From NCBI RefSeq assembly GCF_040567655.1, contig NZ_JBEXAC010000002.1, forward strand, positions 62,001 through 126,000: DNA of 64,000 nucleotides, read 5' to 3'. Under the pieces are notes generated by a model. The model ran no database searches. It was not told the origin of the DNA and saw only the letters and a program-made list of their open reading frames with translations. Numbering within the stretch: position 1 is the first letter of the stretch; each line of letters starts with the position of its first letter. A program made the translations under genes and the position numbers. Shown one piece after another: positions 35,497 to 43,440 of this stretch. The DNA is from Chitinophaga sp. H8 (GTDB lineage: Bacteria > Bacteroidota > Bacteroidia > Chitinophagales > Chitinophagaceae).

Positions 35497-35529
35497 CCAA
35501 TGTAAAACCTGAGTAAGCAGGGAGACAAA
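35497..35529 (-). promoter_or_regulatory. Probable promoter of the SusCD/fasciclin unit
   Basis: Minus strand: TTTG at 35529-35526, 21-nt spacer, TACATTGG at 35504-35497 (one mismatch to TAnnTTTG). Predicted leader about 160 nt to the susC 2 ATG. A second -7-like TATTTTTG stands further up at 35826-35819 but lacks a -33. Confidence 0.4.
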
Positions 35530-35744
35530 ATTGAAAACTAAATAGCAGGCCTGTTAGCCGCTGTTACGTGGAATGTAATGTTCAATCATGTGTTAAGCAA
35601 ATTGTGGGTACGTGAAATTGTGTTAACTGGTCCTCATCTACACTTCAATTACAGAGTCTTGTTTTGCGCTGACATGTACATCATGTTATCCATTGCTCAC
35701 GGGGCTACTTACTCATATCAGTACAAACGGTTGCTATTTAAATT

Positions 35745-35796
35745 TTGGTTCTGTTTGGTTTGATTTGGTTCTGTTCGACTTGGTTCTCTTTTGGTT
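35745..35796 (+). repeat. Cluster of five TTGGTT boxes
   Basis: TTGGTT occurs at 35745, 35755, 35765, 35780 and 35791, spaced 10, 10, 15 and 11 bp, so nearly once per helical turn, within longer near-copies of tttggttctgt (35744 and 35764). It lies about 415-465 bp upstream of susC 2. Possible binding array for a regulator. Confidence 0.6.
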
Positions 35797-36146
35797 TCCC
35801 AATTTCTATGCTACCTACCAAAAATAAGGAGCTAAACCGATTTTTCATAGTTTTTAACGTTTTTTTTTGAAACTATTTTTTTAGTGTCAACAAAACATTG
35901 CTGTATTGCTACCAATTCCATGCAGTTAATACTTTTTCAACAGGGTGTTTGCAAACTATTTTTTCATGTTCCCGCAATTCCGTCAGTTTAAAAACATGTT
36001 ACAACAAATAGATTATTACGTGATCGGGCATACGAAATATAAAGCAGGTATACATACTTACGTTTTAGTTATATGCTACCCATTTATGGTTTTATGAAAA
36101 AAGTGTTTTACCGGCACCCGGAATTATAAAAGGAGAAAAGACATCC

Positions 36147-36231
36147 GTAAACCAAATTCAGGATTAAATCACCCGGATGTAAACTACAATCAGGATTTAT
36201 TAACAAAAGGTGTAAACCTATAACAGGATTA
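36147..36231 (+). repeat. Three 20-bp direct repeats GTAAAC-N6-CAGGATT, 32-33 bp apart
   Basis: Copies at 36147-36166, 36179-36198 and 36212-36231 share GTAAAC at positions 1-6 and CAGGATT at 13-19; the six intervening bases differ. Spacing of 32 and 33 bp equals three helical turns, which places all copies on one face of the DNA. The pattern of fixed ends and variable middle is that of protein-binding sites rather than drifted repeats. Confidence 0.75.
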
Positions 36232-36266
36232 GACCAATTACTGCTATGGGCCTATGTTTCAATAGG

Positions 36267-36345
36267 GATATCCCGTAGATATCCCGTATATGTCCCGTAG
36301 ATATCCCGACAATATAGCCAGTCGGGATATCTACGGGACATCTAT
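36267..36345. repeat. 11-bp repeat array with perfect 21-bp inverted repeat
   Basis: Four copies of gatatcccgta with small changes start at 36267, 36278, 36289 and 36300, exactly 11 bp apart. The last two (36290-36310) form a perfect 21-bp inverted repeat with 36321-36341 across a 10-nt loop. A further direct repeat of acatctatg follows to about 36356. It could fold into a long stable stem in RNA or cruciform in DNA. Confidence 0.8.
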
Positions 36346-36511
36346 GGCACATCTATACTTTATAGGTACTTTAATCAGGTAAAATGACAGGGAATGCCAC
36401 CTGTTTGTAAGGTGGATACCCTATCTATGCCCCCTGATCTGACCTTCCTGGCAGGCACAGGAGTGCTACCGGAGGCACTTCCCGGTATTTTTCCCCAGAA
36501 TCCATGATTCA

Positions 36512-36542
36512 TTTTTTTAATTCGCAAAAAATAATACCTTTG
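36512..36542 (+). promoter_or_regulatory. tRNA-Leu promoter
   Basis: TACCTTTG at 36535-36542 followed by CAATCC, the form typical of strong stable-RNA promoters in Bacteroidota; the -33 zone (36512-36518) is a run of T instead of TTTG. Confidence 0.65.
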
Positions 36543-36584
36543 CAATCCTTTAAAAGTAAACCGAGTGCTTTTAAGGAAATGCCC

Positions 36585-36666
36585 GCGGGTGTGGTGAAAT
36601 TGGCAGACACGCCAGACTTAGGATCTGGTGCTTCGCGGCATGTAGGTTCGAGTCCTATCACCCGCA
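36585..36666 (+). tRNA. tRNA-Leu (TAG)
   Basis: 82 nt, class II tRNA with extra arm. Acceptor GCGGGTG/CACCCGC, anticodon stem CCAGA/TCTGG around CTTAGGA (anticodon TAG), T arm with GGTTCGAGTCC, discriminator A at 36666. CCA not encoded. A small frame reading GVVKLADTPDLGSGASRHVG is only the translation of this tRNA and was rejected as a gene. Confidence 0.96.
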
Positions 36667-36673
36667 CTTCCCA

Positions 36674-36703
36674 GGGAGAAATTTATAATTTCTCCCTTTT
36701 TTT
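36674..36703 (+). terminator. Terminator after tRNA-Leu
   Basis: Arms gggagaaatt (36674-36683) and aatttctccc (36687-36696), 3-nt loop, followed by a run of seven T. Confidence 0.9.
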
Positions 36704-37060
36704 ATGCCCTGTGGGGCGTATCATCCTTCCAGGAGCATAACGGTACAGACAAAATATCTTACCTTTGCAGCCGTTAAAATGTATTTTAACTACCCTGATT
36801 TTAATGAAAATATTGATTTACAATATTTTATATTTATGAGGGTCATGTATACACCAGATTATCAGGGAATGCTGCCAACCGGAGCAGGGTATTATTAGCA
36901 TAATTTGCAATACATACTTGCCATTAAGGCATTAAGTAGCAAAGCGTTCTGCGTTAGCTGCCATTCCTTCTTGTCTTTGTGACGTCATGGCAGGAAAAAC
37001 AATCAGGAATCATTATTGCTTCATTTTGAACACTTACAATAAAGAACATTTACTAGTATT
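36704..37060 (+). other. Leader or small-RNA region before tig
   Basis: No gene. A perfect strong-type -7 element TACCTTTG followed by CAG stands at 36760-36767, 294 bp before tig. Just behind it come two dyads, gttaaaat/attttaac (36773-36790) and aaaatattg/caatatttt (36807-36829). The promoter may drive tig with a long leader or a short untranslated RNA. Confidence 0.45.
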
Positions 37061-38446
37061 ATGGCTACCGTAACCAGAGAAAACATTGGGTTATTGAATG
37101 ATAAGATCACTGTGAAAGTGAGCCAGGAAGATTACCTTCCTAATTTTGATAAAGCAGTAAAGCAATTCAGCAAAAATGCCAATATACCGGGCTTCCGCAA
37201 GGGAATGGTACCCGCCGGCATGGTAAAGAAGATGCATGGTCAGGCCATTTTTGGCGATGAGGTGCTGAAATCTGTTGAAAAAGAGCTGATGGGCTATCTG
37301 CAAACAGAAAAGCTGGACATATTTGGTCAGCCCATTTCTCTGGACAAGGAAGCTAAAAATCTTGATTTTAGCGTACCTGCTGAATACAGCTTTGATTTTG
37401 AAATCGGGCTGAAACCAGAGATCAAGGTAACCCCACTGGAAGGTAATAAAACCACCCTCACCAAGTACAATATCAAGGTAACGGATGAAATGGTGGAAGA
37501 CGAAGTAACCCGCCTGCAGATCAAGGGTGGCAAAATGAACGAACCTGAAACCATCGATACAGAAGACAACGTGCTGTCTGTCGTTTTTGAAGAAAGCGAT
37601 GCTGCCGGTAATGTAGTAGAAGGTGGTATTAAGAAGGAAAACTCCATTTTGCTGAAATACTTTACCCCTGCTATCCAGGCGCAATTAATGGGAAAACAAA
37701 AAGATGCTTCCATCGTATTCCAGCTGGCTACTTCCTTTGATGAGGAAAGACTGGGCTGGATCCTGAAAGACCTTGGCTTTGACAAGGACGACAAGGAAGC
37801 TGCACAGAAATACTTTAAATTGACCGTTGCGAAAGTAGGGTTGATTGAGAAAAGGGAATTAGATGAAGCATTCTTTAATGAAATCTACCCTGGCGCCGAT
37901 ATTACTACTGAAGAAGCTTTTCGCGCCAAACTGAAAGAAGAAGTAGAAAAATACTGGGCCTCCGAAAGCCGTAACCACATGCACAACGACCTGTTTGAAG
38001 TGCTGGTACACGAAACGCCTATAGAGTTGCCTAAAGACTTCCTAAAACGTTGGCTGCAAACCGGTGGTGAAAAACCAAAAACTGCCGAAGAAGCCGAAAA
38101 AGAATATCCGAATTTTGACCATCAGTTGCGCTGGACACTTGTCAGCGATAAACTGATCCGCGATAACAAACTGGAAGTTTCTTTCGATGAACTGAAAGAA
38201 AATGCCAAACAGAAGATAATGGGTTATTATGGCATGGGGGCTTCCGCAACAGACGGAGCAGAATGGCTGGATAGCTACATGGATCGCCTGTTACAGGATG
38301 AAAAATTTGTGGATCAGACCTATCGTGAAATGGTGACACAGAAATTATTTGACTGGGCCGAAACACAGGTGAACGTGAAGGAAGAGGACATCACAGCAGA
38401 ACAATTTGTTAATTTGCCTCATAAACATCACCATCATGAACATTAA
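37061..38446 (+). CDS. tig: Trigger factor
   Basis: 461 aa. The N-terminal ribosome-binding domain (about 1-115) has the signature NIPGFRKGMVP at 42-52, where Met replaces the usual Lys. The middle domain (about 160-260) keeps the FKBP position but lacks the IPGFE/GM active-site residues, so prolyl isomerase activity is doubtful. The C-terminal helical arms form the chaperone cradle, and the protein ends in a His-rich tail HKHHHHEH. It binds nascent chains at the ribosome exit. Its 3' end overlaps clpP by 11 bp, the classic tig-clpP-clpX order. Confidence 0.93.
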   Translation: MATVTRENIGLLNDKITVKVSQEDYLPNFDKAVKQFSKNANIPGFRKGMVPAGMVKKMHGQAIFGDEVLKSVEKELMGYLQTEKLDIFGQPISLDKEAKNLDFSVPAEYSFDFEIGLKPEIKVTPLEGNKTTLTKYNIKVTDEMVEDEVTRLQIKGGKMNEPETIDTEDNVLSVVFEESDAAGNVVEGGIKKENSILLKYFTPAIQAQLMGKQKDASIVFQLATSFDEERLGWILKDLGFDKDDKEAAQKYFKLTVAKVGLIEKRELDEAFFNEIYPGADITTEEAFRAKLKEEVEKYWASESRNHMHNDLFEVLVHETPIELPKDFLKRWLQTGGEKPKTAEEAEKEYPNFDHQLRWTLVSDKLIRDNKLEVSFDELKENAKQKIMGYYGMGASATDGAEWLDSYMDRLLQDEKFVDQTYREMVTQKLFDWAETQVNVKEEDITAEQFVNLPHKHHHHEH

Positions 38447-39137
38447 TAACGAATTCAGAAAATACGCCATTCAACATCGCGGAATCAGTAGCCTGGTTGT
38501 AGATAGCTATACCCGCCATAATATCAATTCGCTGACGCCTTATATCATTGAGGAGCGGCCTATGAATGTGGCTACCATGGATGTTTTTTCCCGTTTGATG
38601 ATGGACCGTATCATATTCCTGGGCGACCCGGTAAATGACTACGTGGCTAACGTAATCACCGCCCAGCTGCTGTTCCTGGAGTCTACAGACCGTACCAGGG
38701 ACATACAGATGTACGTAAACAGCCCCGGAGGTAGTGTATATGCAGGCTTAGGTATCTATGATACCATGCAGATCATTGCACCGGATGTGGCTACTATCTG
38801 TACCGGTATGGCTGCCTCTTTTGGCGCTGTACTGCTGGTAGCAGGTACCAAAGGAAAACGTACCGCGCTGAAACATGCCCGCGTAATGATTCACCAGCCA
38901 CATGGCGGTGCCGAAGGACAAACTTCCGACATTGAAATCACTGCCCGGGAGTTTATCAAACTCAAAAAAGAACTGAACGAAATCATTGCCACCCATTGCG
39001 GACAGCCCGTTAAAAAAGTAGAAAAAGATTCCGATCGTGACTACTGGATGACTGCTGATGAAGCAAAAGAATATGGCATTATTGATGACGTGCTCGACAA
39101 AAACCCGAGAAAAAAGCAGGATTCAACTCCGCAATAA
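38436..39137 (+). CDS. clpP: ATP-dependent Clp protease proteolytic subunit
   Basis: 233 aa from ATG 38436, inside the end of tig (11-bp overlap); an earlier in-frame ATG at 38406 is deep in tig. Catalytic triad: Ser128 in GMAASFG, His153 in MIHQPHGG, Asp about 198 in EKDSDRD. Slightly longer N-terminus than E. coli ClpP (propeptide-like, MNINNEFRKYAIQHRG). It forms the double-ring peptidase that works with ClpX. A hairpin terminator follows, so clpX may be partly uncoupled. Confidence 0.96.
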   Translation: MNINNEFRKYAIQHRGISSLVVDSYTRHNINSLTPYIIEERPMNVATMDVFSRLMMDRIIFLGDPVNDYVANVITAQLLFLESTDRTRDIQMYVNSPGGSVYAGLGIYDTMQIIAPDVATICTGMAASFGAVLLVAGTKGKRTALKHARVMIHQPHGGAEGQTSDIEITAREFIKLKKELNEIIATHCGQPVKKVEKDSDRDYWMTADEAKEYGIIDDVLDKNPRKKQDSTPQ

Positions 39138-39143
39138 TATCGG

Positions 39144-39174
39144 AAACCGTCCCGGACAACCGGGACGGTTTTAA
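39144..39174 (+). terminator. Hairpin after clpP
   Basis: Perfect 12-bp arms aaaccgtcccgg (39144-39155) and complement (39160-39171) with an ACAA loop and a short T run. It stands between clpP and clpX and may reduce read-through into clpX. Confidence 0.8.
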
Positions 39175-39263
39175 TTTATACCGTACCCGGATTTTTGGCG
39201 TAATTTTATATTCCTGTTATTACCTGCATGTGAATGCACCATTGAAAAACGAAATATTTTCAG

Positions 39264-40505
39264 ATGAAAGAATCTAAAATACGCTGTTCCTTTTGCAACC
39301 GCTCCAAAGATGAAGTGCAAATATTGATTGCAGGTGCGGAAGGACACATATGCGAAAACTGTGTGGCCAACGCACAGGAAATTATTGACCAGGAATTATT
39401 CCAGGGTACCAAGAAAGGTACCACTACCGCTTCCCACTTTGTTCCCAAAGTGTCTAAGCCAATGGAAATCAAAAAATTCCTGGATGAATATGTAATTGGC
39501 CAGGATGATGCTAAAAAAATATTGGCAGTAGCGGTGTATAACCACTACAAACGCCTTAACCAGCAGGTAGAAGAAGATGAGGTGGAAATTGAAAAATCCA
39601 ACATCATTATGGTGGGCGAAACCGGTACCGGTAAAACCCTGCTGGCAAAGTCTATTGCCAAATTACTCAATGTTCCTTTTACCATCGTAGATGCTACGGT
39701 ATTTACGGAAGCCGGCTACGTAGGGGAAGATGTGGAAAGCATTTTAAGCCGCCTGCTGCAGGTGTGCAATTATGATGTGGAAGCAGCAGAACGTGGCATT
39801 GTATACATCGATGAGATTGATAAAATTGCCCGTAAAAGCGATAATCCCTCCATTACCCGTGATGTAAGTGGTGAAGGGGTACAACAGGGCCTGCTGAAGC
39901 TGCTGGAAGGTACCGAAGTACTGGTACCACCACAAGGCGGACGTAAACACCCTGAACAAAAACTGATCAAGGTAAATACCCAAAACATCCTGTTTATTTG
40001 CGGTGGTGCTTTTGATGGGGTAGATAAGATCATCAGCAGAAGAGTACAAACACATTCTATTGGCTTTACCGTAAATAAGGACCGGGAAGAAGAAAACAAA
40101 AAGCATATCCTGCGCTATGTAAATTCCCAGGATCTGAAAACGTTCGGTCTCATTCCGGAATTACTGGGCCGTTTGCCGGTAGTTACCTACCTGAACTCGC
40201 TGGACAGGGATACGCTCAAAGCTATCCTGGTAACGCCTAAGAATGCGCTGGTAAAACAGTATAAAAAGCTCTTTAAGGTAGAAAACATTGATTTCGTCAT
40301 AGAAGACGAGGCCATTGAATACATTGTAGATAAAGCCATGGAATTTAAACTGGGCGCACGTGGATTACGTTCTATCTGTGAAGTGATCCTGAGCGAGGCC
40401 ATGTTCCAGCTGCCATCTGCCAATGAAACCTCCTTTACCCTTACCAAAGCATATGCAATGGAAAGACTGGAGCAGTCCACCTTATCTAAGTTGAAAGTTG
40501 CTTAA
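39264..40505 (+). CDS. clpX: ATP-dependent Clp protease ATP-binding subunit
   Basis: 413 aa. N-terminal zinc-binding domain with Cys8, Cys11, Cys30, Cys33; AAA+ module with Walker [16 protein letters not shown] (about 117-131), Walker [14 protein letters not shown] (about 180), the GYVGEDVES pore-1 loop region, sensor and arginine residues in [12 protein letters not shown], and the C-terminal small domain [13 protein letters not shown]. It unfolds tagged substrates and threads them into ClpP. It is separated from clpP by 126 bp containing a terminator; no clear promoter found in the gap. Confidence 0.97.
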   Translation: MKESKIRCSFCNRSKDEVQILIAGAEGHICENCVANAQEIIDQELFQGTKKGTTTASHFVPKVSKPMEIKKFLDEYVIGQDDAKKILAVAVYNHYKRLNQQVEEDEVEIEKSNIIMVGETGTGKTLLAKSIAKLLNVPFTIVDATVFTEAGYVGEDVESILSRLLQVCNYDVEAAERGIVYIDEIDKIARKSDNPSITRDVSGEGVQQGLLKLLEGTEVLVPPQGGRKHPEQKLIKVNTQNILFICGGAFDGVDKIISRRVQTHSIGFTVNKDREEENKKHILRYVNSQDLKTFGLIPELLGRLPVVTYLNSLDRDTLKAILVTPKNALVKQYKKLFKVENIDFVIEDEAIEYIVDKAMEFKLGARGLRSICEVILSEAMFQLPSANETSFTLTKAYAMERLEQSTLSKLKVA

Positions 40506-40541
40506 CACATTTCACTATTCACTTTCCATAAAATCTGATCT

Positions 40542-40871
40542 ATGCAGGAACTCATTCAGCAATTACAGGAAAAAGCAGGCCTTACCGCTGAGCAGGCGGT
40601 GAAATCCGTAGACGTAATCAAAGAATTTGTGAAAGGCAAATTACCTCCATTTATTGCCGGTACTGTAGATAGCTGGTTTGCCAATATGGCCAGCCAGTCG
40701 GACGCCAAAAAAGAAGGCTTCATGGATCAGGCCGGTGATTTCCTGGACGATATGAAAGATAAAGTGGAAGATTGGGCAGAAGATGCCAAAGATAAAGCGA
40801 CTCACCTTGCAAAAGATGCCAAGGATAAGCTGTCCGACATCTTCCAGGATAAAAAAGAAGGTAACAAATAA
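40542..40871 (+). CDS. Small charged helical protein, LEA-like C-terminus
   Basis: 109 aa, no signal peptide. Residues 1-50 look like a small globular helical domain (LIQQLQEKAGLTAEQAVKSV, GKLPPFIAGTVDSWF). From about 65 to the end comes an amphipathic helix with repeated 11-residue units rich in Lys and Asp (DDMKDKVEDWAED, AKDKATHLAKD, AKDKLSDIFQD), as in LEA-type stress proteins. It lies 36 bp after clpX in the same direction and before a bidirectional terminator. A stress-protection role is suggested only by the repeats. Confidence 0.7.
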   Translation: MQELIQQLQEKAGLTAEQAVKSVDVIKEFVKGKLPPFIAGTVDSWFANMASQSDAKKEGFMDQAGDFLDDMKDKVEDWAEDAKDKATHLAKDAKDKLSDIFQDKKEGNK

Positions 40872-40905
40872 TACATACCGGCGCTGCCAGGTGGATCATA
40901 CATGT

Positions 40906-40942
40906 AAAAGTCCCACACTTGTTAAAGGTGCGGGACTTTTTT
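40906..40942. terminator. Bidirectional terminator between convergent genes
   Basis: aaaagtcccacac (40906-40918) pairs with gtgcgggactttt (40928-40940) with one G-T pair, flanked by A and T runs. It lies between the LEA-like gene (plus) and the cytochrome c gene (minus). Confidence 0.85.
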
Positions 40943-40963
40943 ATTCAACTGTATTTGGGGAAC

Positions 40964-41857
40964 CTAAATACTTTTCAGGTACAGATATAAGGCCTTGAGT
41001 TCATCAGTGGTATAGGCTGCAGTCATTTTCCATGGCATCTCTTCATTCTTCAGTTGTTTACCCTCCGGCGTTGTGCCGGTACGTAACGTATTTACAAACT
41101 CCTCTACTGACCATTTACCAATATGACCACTGGCAGTAATATTGGCTACAGGTGGCTGACCAGGGATAGGGCTTTTGCCGCCTTTTAAATCCGGATAGTG
41201 GCATCCTGTACAGGACATCGCCAGGTATTTTCCATATTCGGCTGTTACTTCCTTCACTACCTGAGCAGGTTGCTGGTAGCCATGGTCCACCTTTTCTGCC
41301 GGAAGTAAAGGCATCTGGTCAAAGGCAGTCAGTATCCTTCCCATAGGACCTATGTGCGCAGGTGGCAATGCACTGTTTACCGGAGGCTGTGCCTTGCAAA
41401 AAGCGATCAGCGCCGCCATATCTTTATCATCAAGTCTGGCATACTCATAAGAAGGCATGAGCAAAAGTGACTTCCCCTCATGGTCTATGCCATGCCGCAT
41501 AGCCCTTAACCAGTCTTTATCACTAAACCAGTCCGGTACCCCACCTTCCCCGCTGGTTAAATTGGCACCTACCAGCCGGCCAATCATCGGGTCATCCAAA
41601 AACACCTTCCCTGCCAGATTAGCGCCATGACAATCCCCGCATCCCTTTATCGCAAATAAATGTGCACCATGACTAATAGTGGCAGAATCGGCAGGAATAT
41701 CAATACTCCTTACCGCTACCTCATATGTTTTATTAATACGCTGTGCTGTAATGCCATAGATAACACCATATGCAATCAGGAGGAGAACAGCTATTATTCC
41801 CAACACTATGCCTGACCATCTCAATATTTTTCGAATCATTATCTTGTTATTTTCCAT
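40964..41857 (-). CDS. Membrane-anchored dihaem cytochrome c
   Basis: 297 aa from ATG 41857, or 291 from ATG 41839 (MIRKILRWSG); the later start fits better with a -7 element that ends 1 bp before the first ATG. N-terminal membrane helix about 14-35 (IVLGIIAVLLLIAYGVIYG). Two haem c sites, CGDCH (about 73-77) and CTGCH (about 216-220), each with distal Met candidates. Soluble part faces the periplasm. It may pass electrons to a terminal oxidase or belong to an alcohol/aldose dehydrogenase complex; no partner is adjacent. Confidence 0.88.
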   Translation of the reverse strand: MENNKIMIRKILRWSGIVLGIIAVLLLIAYGVIYGITAQRINKTYEVAVRSIDIPADSATISHGAHLFAIKGCGDCHGANLAGKVFLDDPMIGRLVGANLTSGEGGVPDWFSDKDWLRAMRHGIDHEGKSLLLMPSYEYARLDDKDMAALIAFCKAQPPVNSALPPAHIGPMGRILTAFDQMPLLPAEKVDHGYQQPAQVVKEVTAEYGKYLAMSCTGCHYPDLKGGKSPIPGQPPVANITASGHIGKWSVEEFVNTLRTGTTPEGKQLKNEEMPWKMTAAYTTDELKALYLYLKSI

Positions 41858-41858
41858 G

Positions 41859-41866
41859 CAAAATTA
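41859..41866 (-). promoter_or_regulatory. -7 element touching the cytochrome c start
   Basis: Minus strand TAATTTTG, exact TAnnTTTG match, one base before the first ATG (41857). If used, transcription starts at or after that ATG and the ATG at 41839 would be the true start, or the mRNA is leaderless. No -33 match seen. Confidence 0.4.
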
Positions 41867-42286
41867 GCAGGTGGCCATGCGTGGAAACTCAGTAGTACTA
41901 CGGGGATATTTTTATAGCGAAAACTACCGGGAGGAGGGATTATCAACAAGCACTAAATAAACAAGCATCCCGGTTGAGAGGATGCTTGTTTTTTAGGGTA
42001 AAAATGTTTCAATCTTCGTTTTGTGTTTTAGGTTGATAAATTGGTAAAGGAGTGATGAATTAACCCAAATTTAACGTTCCTTTTTCAATATTCCCTAACA
42101 CAAAAGATGTAATGTTTCATTTAATTGTCAAAAAAAAGAGGAAACATACATACTACACTTATTTACATTATACATGTTTAGCATGTATATACTCCTGATA
42201 AAAAATAAATAATAGCCCTACAGCTATCTAATTGATCTCCAATTAATTCCATTTTCAGGCATTATTTTCGCCTGCTAAAAATTTAG
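41867..42286. other. Non-coding gap before acyl-CoA dehydrogenase 3' end
   Basis: No gene seen. It contains a stand-alone terminator-like hairpin (41959-41995) and a dyad tatacatg-tttag-catgtata at 42169-42189; the latter may be an operator or a weak terminator for the acyl-CoA dehydrogenase gene. A/T-rich otherwise. Confidence 0.4.
41959..41995. terminator. Stand-alone terminator-like hairpin
   Basis: aaacaagcatcc (41959-41970) pairs with ggatgcttgttt (41980-41991) followed by T residues. It is 290 bp from the nearest gene 3' end (42287, minus), so it may end that transcript late or end an unannotated short RNA. Confidence 0.65.
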
Positions 42287-43429
42287 CTATTTTTTGAGTG
42301 CTTCCCTGGCAATGACGATTTTTTGTATCTCGGAGGTACCTTCACCGATGGTACATAATTTGGCATCACGGTAAAATTTCTCCACGGGGAAGTCTTTCGT
42401 ATAACCGTATCCTCCAAATACCTGTACGGCTTCATTGGCTACCTTCACAGCTACTTCTGAGGCGTAATACTTGGCCATTGCCGCCTGTTGAGTCACAGGG
42501 AGTTTCCTGTTCTTGAGATCTGCGGCCTGCATGGTCAGCAATTCCGCCGCTTCAATCTGCGTAGCCATGTCGGCCAGTTTAAAAGAGATGCCCTGAAAAT
42601 TGGCAATAGGCTGATCAAACTGGTGGCGTTCCTTGGCGTACTTTATGGCAGCATCACAAGCCCCTTTGGCAATACCCAGCGACAACGCCGCAATAGAGAT
42701 CCGGCCACCGTCTAATATCTTCATCGACTGGATAAAGCCTTCCCCTACCTCACCCAGTAAGTTTTCTGCAGGAATGCGGCAGTTGTCAAAGATCATTTCT
42801 GCGGTTTCTGAAGCCCGCATGCCCAGTTTATTTTCTTTTTTACCTCCGCTAAAGCCAGGTGTTCCTTTTTCTACAATAAAGGCACTCATACCGTGGCTAT
42901 CCCGTACTTCCCCGGTACGGGCAATCACTACCGCTACATCACAGCTTTTGCCATGGGTGATCCAGCATTTGGTACCATTGATCACCCAGTCATTGCCCTC
43001 CTGTTTTGCCACACATTTCATATTCATTGCATCGGATCCGGTATTGGGTTCTGTTAATCCCCAGGCCGCAATCCATTCCGCAGTAGCCAGCTTAGGCAGG
43101 TATTTCTTTTTCTGTGCTTCATTTCCAAATTGCAGGATATGTCCTGTACCCAAGGAATTATGAGCGGCTACACTTAATCCTATCCCCCCGCAGCACCTGG
43201 CTACCTCGCTGATTACCGTTACATATTCCAGGTAGCTGAAACCGCTGCCGCCATATTCTTCCGGTACCAGTACTCCCATCAACCCCAGCGCTCCCAGTTG
43301 CTTAAACAGGGCTACAGGAAACTCCTGCTTTTCATCCCACTCCATCATATGCGGGAGTATATGGACCTTACCAAAATCGCGGATCATTTGCGCAATCTGT
43401 TGTTGCATTTCCGTAGGCTGAAAGTTCAT
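42287..43429 (-). CDS. Acyl-CoA dehydrogenase
   Basis: 380 aa, standard length. N-terminal helical domain 1-120, the middle beta domain with WGLTEPNTGSDA (about 124) and WVINGTKCWITHG (about 149) for FAD binding, C-terminal helices with QVFGGYGYTKDFPVEKFYRDAK in parts and the catalytic Glu in IGEGTSEIQ (about 365). It oxidises acyl-CoA to 2-enoyl-CoA and passes electrons to ETF. The FGGYGY/GEGTSEIQ form resembles short- or branched-chain acyl-CoA dehydrogenases. It lies 11 bp after the helix-hairpin-helix gene, probably co-transcribed. Confidence 0.95.
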   Translation of the reverse strand: MNFQPTEMQQQIAQMIRDFGKVHILPHMMEWDEKQEFPVALFKQLGALGLMGVLVPEEYGGSGFSYLEYVTVISEVARCCGGIGLSVAAHNSLGTGHILQFGNEAQKKKYLPKLATAEWIAAWGLTEPNTGSDAMNMKCVAKQEGNDWVINGTKCWITHGKSCDVAVVIARTGEVRDSHGMSAFIVEKGTPGFSGGKKENKLGMRASETAEMIFDNCRIPAENLLGEVGEGFIQSMKILDGGRISIAALSLGIAKGACDAAIKYAKERHQFDQPIANFQGISFKLADMATQIEAAELLTMQAADLKNRKLPVTQQAAMAKYYASEVAVKVANEAVQVFGGYGYTKDFPVEKFYRDAKLCTIGEGTSEIQKIVIAREALKK

Positions 43430-43440
43430 AAAAGCAGTAT

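Larger units (their letters stand above)
35333..36584. other. Repeat-rich 1.25-kb region without genes
   Basis: No credible coding sequence; a 61-codon frame at 35578-35763 has no recognisable features. The region holds the susC 2 promoter candidate, five TTGGTT boxes (35745-35796), three 20-bp direct repeats (36147-36231), an 11-bp array with long inverted repeat (36267-36345), and the tRNA-Leu promoter. It separates the minus-strand SusCD unit from the plus-strand tRNA-Leu. Likely a large regulatory region or a non-coding RNA locus. Confidence 0.6.

Noticed and set aside
35578..35763. 61-codon frame in the repeat-rich gap
   Set aside because: No homologous features, overlaps the TTGGTT repeat cluster, low-complexity composition.
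36147..36231. Short CRISPR array
   Set aside because: Repeats are only 20 bp with six variable central bases, spacers 12-13 bp, and no cas genes in the window.
36504..36740. Frame reading GVVKLADTPDLGSGASRHVG
   Set aside because: This is the tRNA-Leu gene and its terminator translated; a well-known false gene type.
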